A stretch of DNA of 64,000 nucleotides from Salegentibacter tibetensis. Lineage in GTDB: Bacteria; Bacteroidota; Bacteroidia; Flavobacteriales; Flavobacteriaceae. Position 1 is the stretch's first letter, and the number at the start of each line of letters is the position of its first letter. The position numbers and the translations under genes are program-made. The stretch lies in assembly GCF_020164485.1 (NCBI RefSeq), contig NZ_JAIQZA010000005.1:107156-171155 (forward strand), given 5' to 3'. Shown here in pieces: positions 63,738 through 64,000 of this stretch. Below the pieces are notes generated by a model, which saw nothing but the letters and a program-made list of their open reading frames with translations, was not told where the DNA came from and ran no database searches.

Positions 63738-63834
63738 TAACTTTGTCTTTCCCGCGCGGGAAACTATTTTCTTAACTTTGTCATTTCCGTGTAGACGGAA
63801 ATCTAACTTTATCTTCCCCGCACAAACGGAAATC
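63738..63834. repeat. Three tandem palindromic units TAACTTTGTC + hairpin
   Basis: Units at 63738-63772, 63773-63803 and 63804-63834 each start TAACTTTGTC (TAACTTTATC in the third). Each carries a hairpin with different bases but conserved shape: TTTCCCGCGCGGGAAA, TTTCCGTGTAGACGGAAA, and CCCGCACAAACGG with GGAAA. The last two units are 31 bases long. TAACTTTG also fits the TAnnTTTG promoter box on the plus strand. Confidence 0.7.
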
Positions 63835-63888
63835 TAATTTAGTTATTTTCAAATAAATTTAATTAAGTTCCACCCGTCACTTCGATTT

Positions 63889-64000
63889 CTATGACAAAAC
63901 CAAGCGATTTTGGTAATATGTTTTGTTTTTAACCAATGCCATAGCAATGTGGATTAACTTGTTTCTTACTGCATTTAATACGCTCATTTTATTTTTCCCT
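63889..64000 (-). mobile_element. IS110-family transposase, C-terminal end (cut by window edge)
   Basis: The last 37 residues are visible: GKNKMSVLNAVRNKLIHIAM then ALVKNKTYYQNRLVLS. The MSVLNAVRNKL motif is the typical C-terminus of IS110/IS116/IS902 DEDD transposases. The rest is beyond the right edge, so it cannot be said whether the element is complete. The 54 bases between its stop and the palindromic units may include the IS end. Confidence 0.8.

Noticed and set aside
63738..63834. Possible CRISPR array
   Set aside because: Three adjacent units without spacers, with stems that differ between units, and no cas gene in the window.
1..64000. Defence island, prophage, secretion or biosynthetic cluster
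   Set aside because: No integrase, phage structural gene, restriction, CBASS, retron or large synthase gene was seen; accessory material is limited to repeats, the TA relic and the IS110 fragment at the right end.

Overview
The window is a 64-kb piece of a Bacteroidota chromosome, most likely a marine or saline Flavobacteriaceae (Gramella/Christiangramia-, Salegentibacter- or Zunongwangia-like; genus level is inference). Signs are the low GC content, the absence of Shine-Dalgarno sites, promoters of the flavobacterial type (TTG, about 19 bases, then TAnnTTTG), an FadL/TodX-type porin, a TonB-dependent receptor with an N-terminal carboxypeptidase-regulatory domain, many Cys lipoproteins, and a SecA with the family's long N-terminal insertion. 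Most of the window is ordinary core chromosome. It starts inside secA and ends inside an IS110-type transposase. I found no prophage, CRISPR array or recognisable defence island.

Layout. 1-6.7 kb: secA, a DUF2795 gene, a PduO-type cobalamin adenosyltransferase, a 58-aa membrane protein, a secreted protein, an outer-membrane porin and a Gly/Trp/Arg/Ser-rich lipoprotein. 6.7-10.5 kb: proS, two identical tRNA-Glu genes, rpsT, and the pepE-glsA pair. 10.7-16.7 kb: four tandem paralogues of a secreted family (two disrupted), a DUF6702 protein and an M1 metallopeptidase. 16.8-21.7 kb: tatA, a PAP2 phosphatase, an O-methyltransferase, kynU, a lipoprotein, an SDR enzyme and a tiny membrane protein. 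21.9-25.6 kb: a light-related group with an FeS-type (6-4) photolyase, cryptochrome DASH, a DUF2256 zinc-finger-like peptide and a flavin reductase. 26-35.8 kb: an Old Yellow Enzyme, kmo, a cation/proton antiporter, msrA, lipoproteins, a coiled-coil protein with a degenerate zinc ribbon, a NIF3 protein and lpxK.

35.9-46 kb: a TPR-hybrid histidine kinase, GAPDH, lipA, a sigma factor, a glycosyltransferase, two small proteins, a fasciclin lipoprotein, an orphan TPP riboswitch, murB, an aminotransferase and a DUF1573 protein. 46-58.6 kb: valS, the phospholipid cluster cdsA-psd-ACBP, a LUD protein, ftsH, rsfS, birA, a patch of palindromic repeats, an SRPBCC protein, pyrE, a Nudix protein and an M14 peptidase. 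58.7-64 kb: a predicted PQQ-dependent sugar dehydrogenase next to a TonB-dependent receptor, repeats, an intact antitoxin with a broken RelE/ParE toxin, coaD, three tandem palindromic units and the IS110 fragment.

Genes that work together: kynU and kmo (8 kb apart) form the lower kynurenine pathway. cdsA and psd act in phosphatidylethanolamine synthesis. Photolyase, cry-DASH, DUF2256 and flavin reductase look like one photoreactivation unit. The dehydrogenase and receptor suggest import and use of PQQ. The observations I rate highest are the TPP riboswitch with no gene behind it, the decaying tandem paralogue array, the dehydrogenase/receptor pair, and the relic toxin-antitoxin locus.
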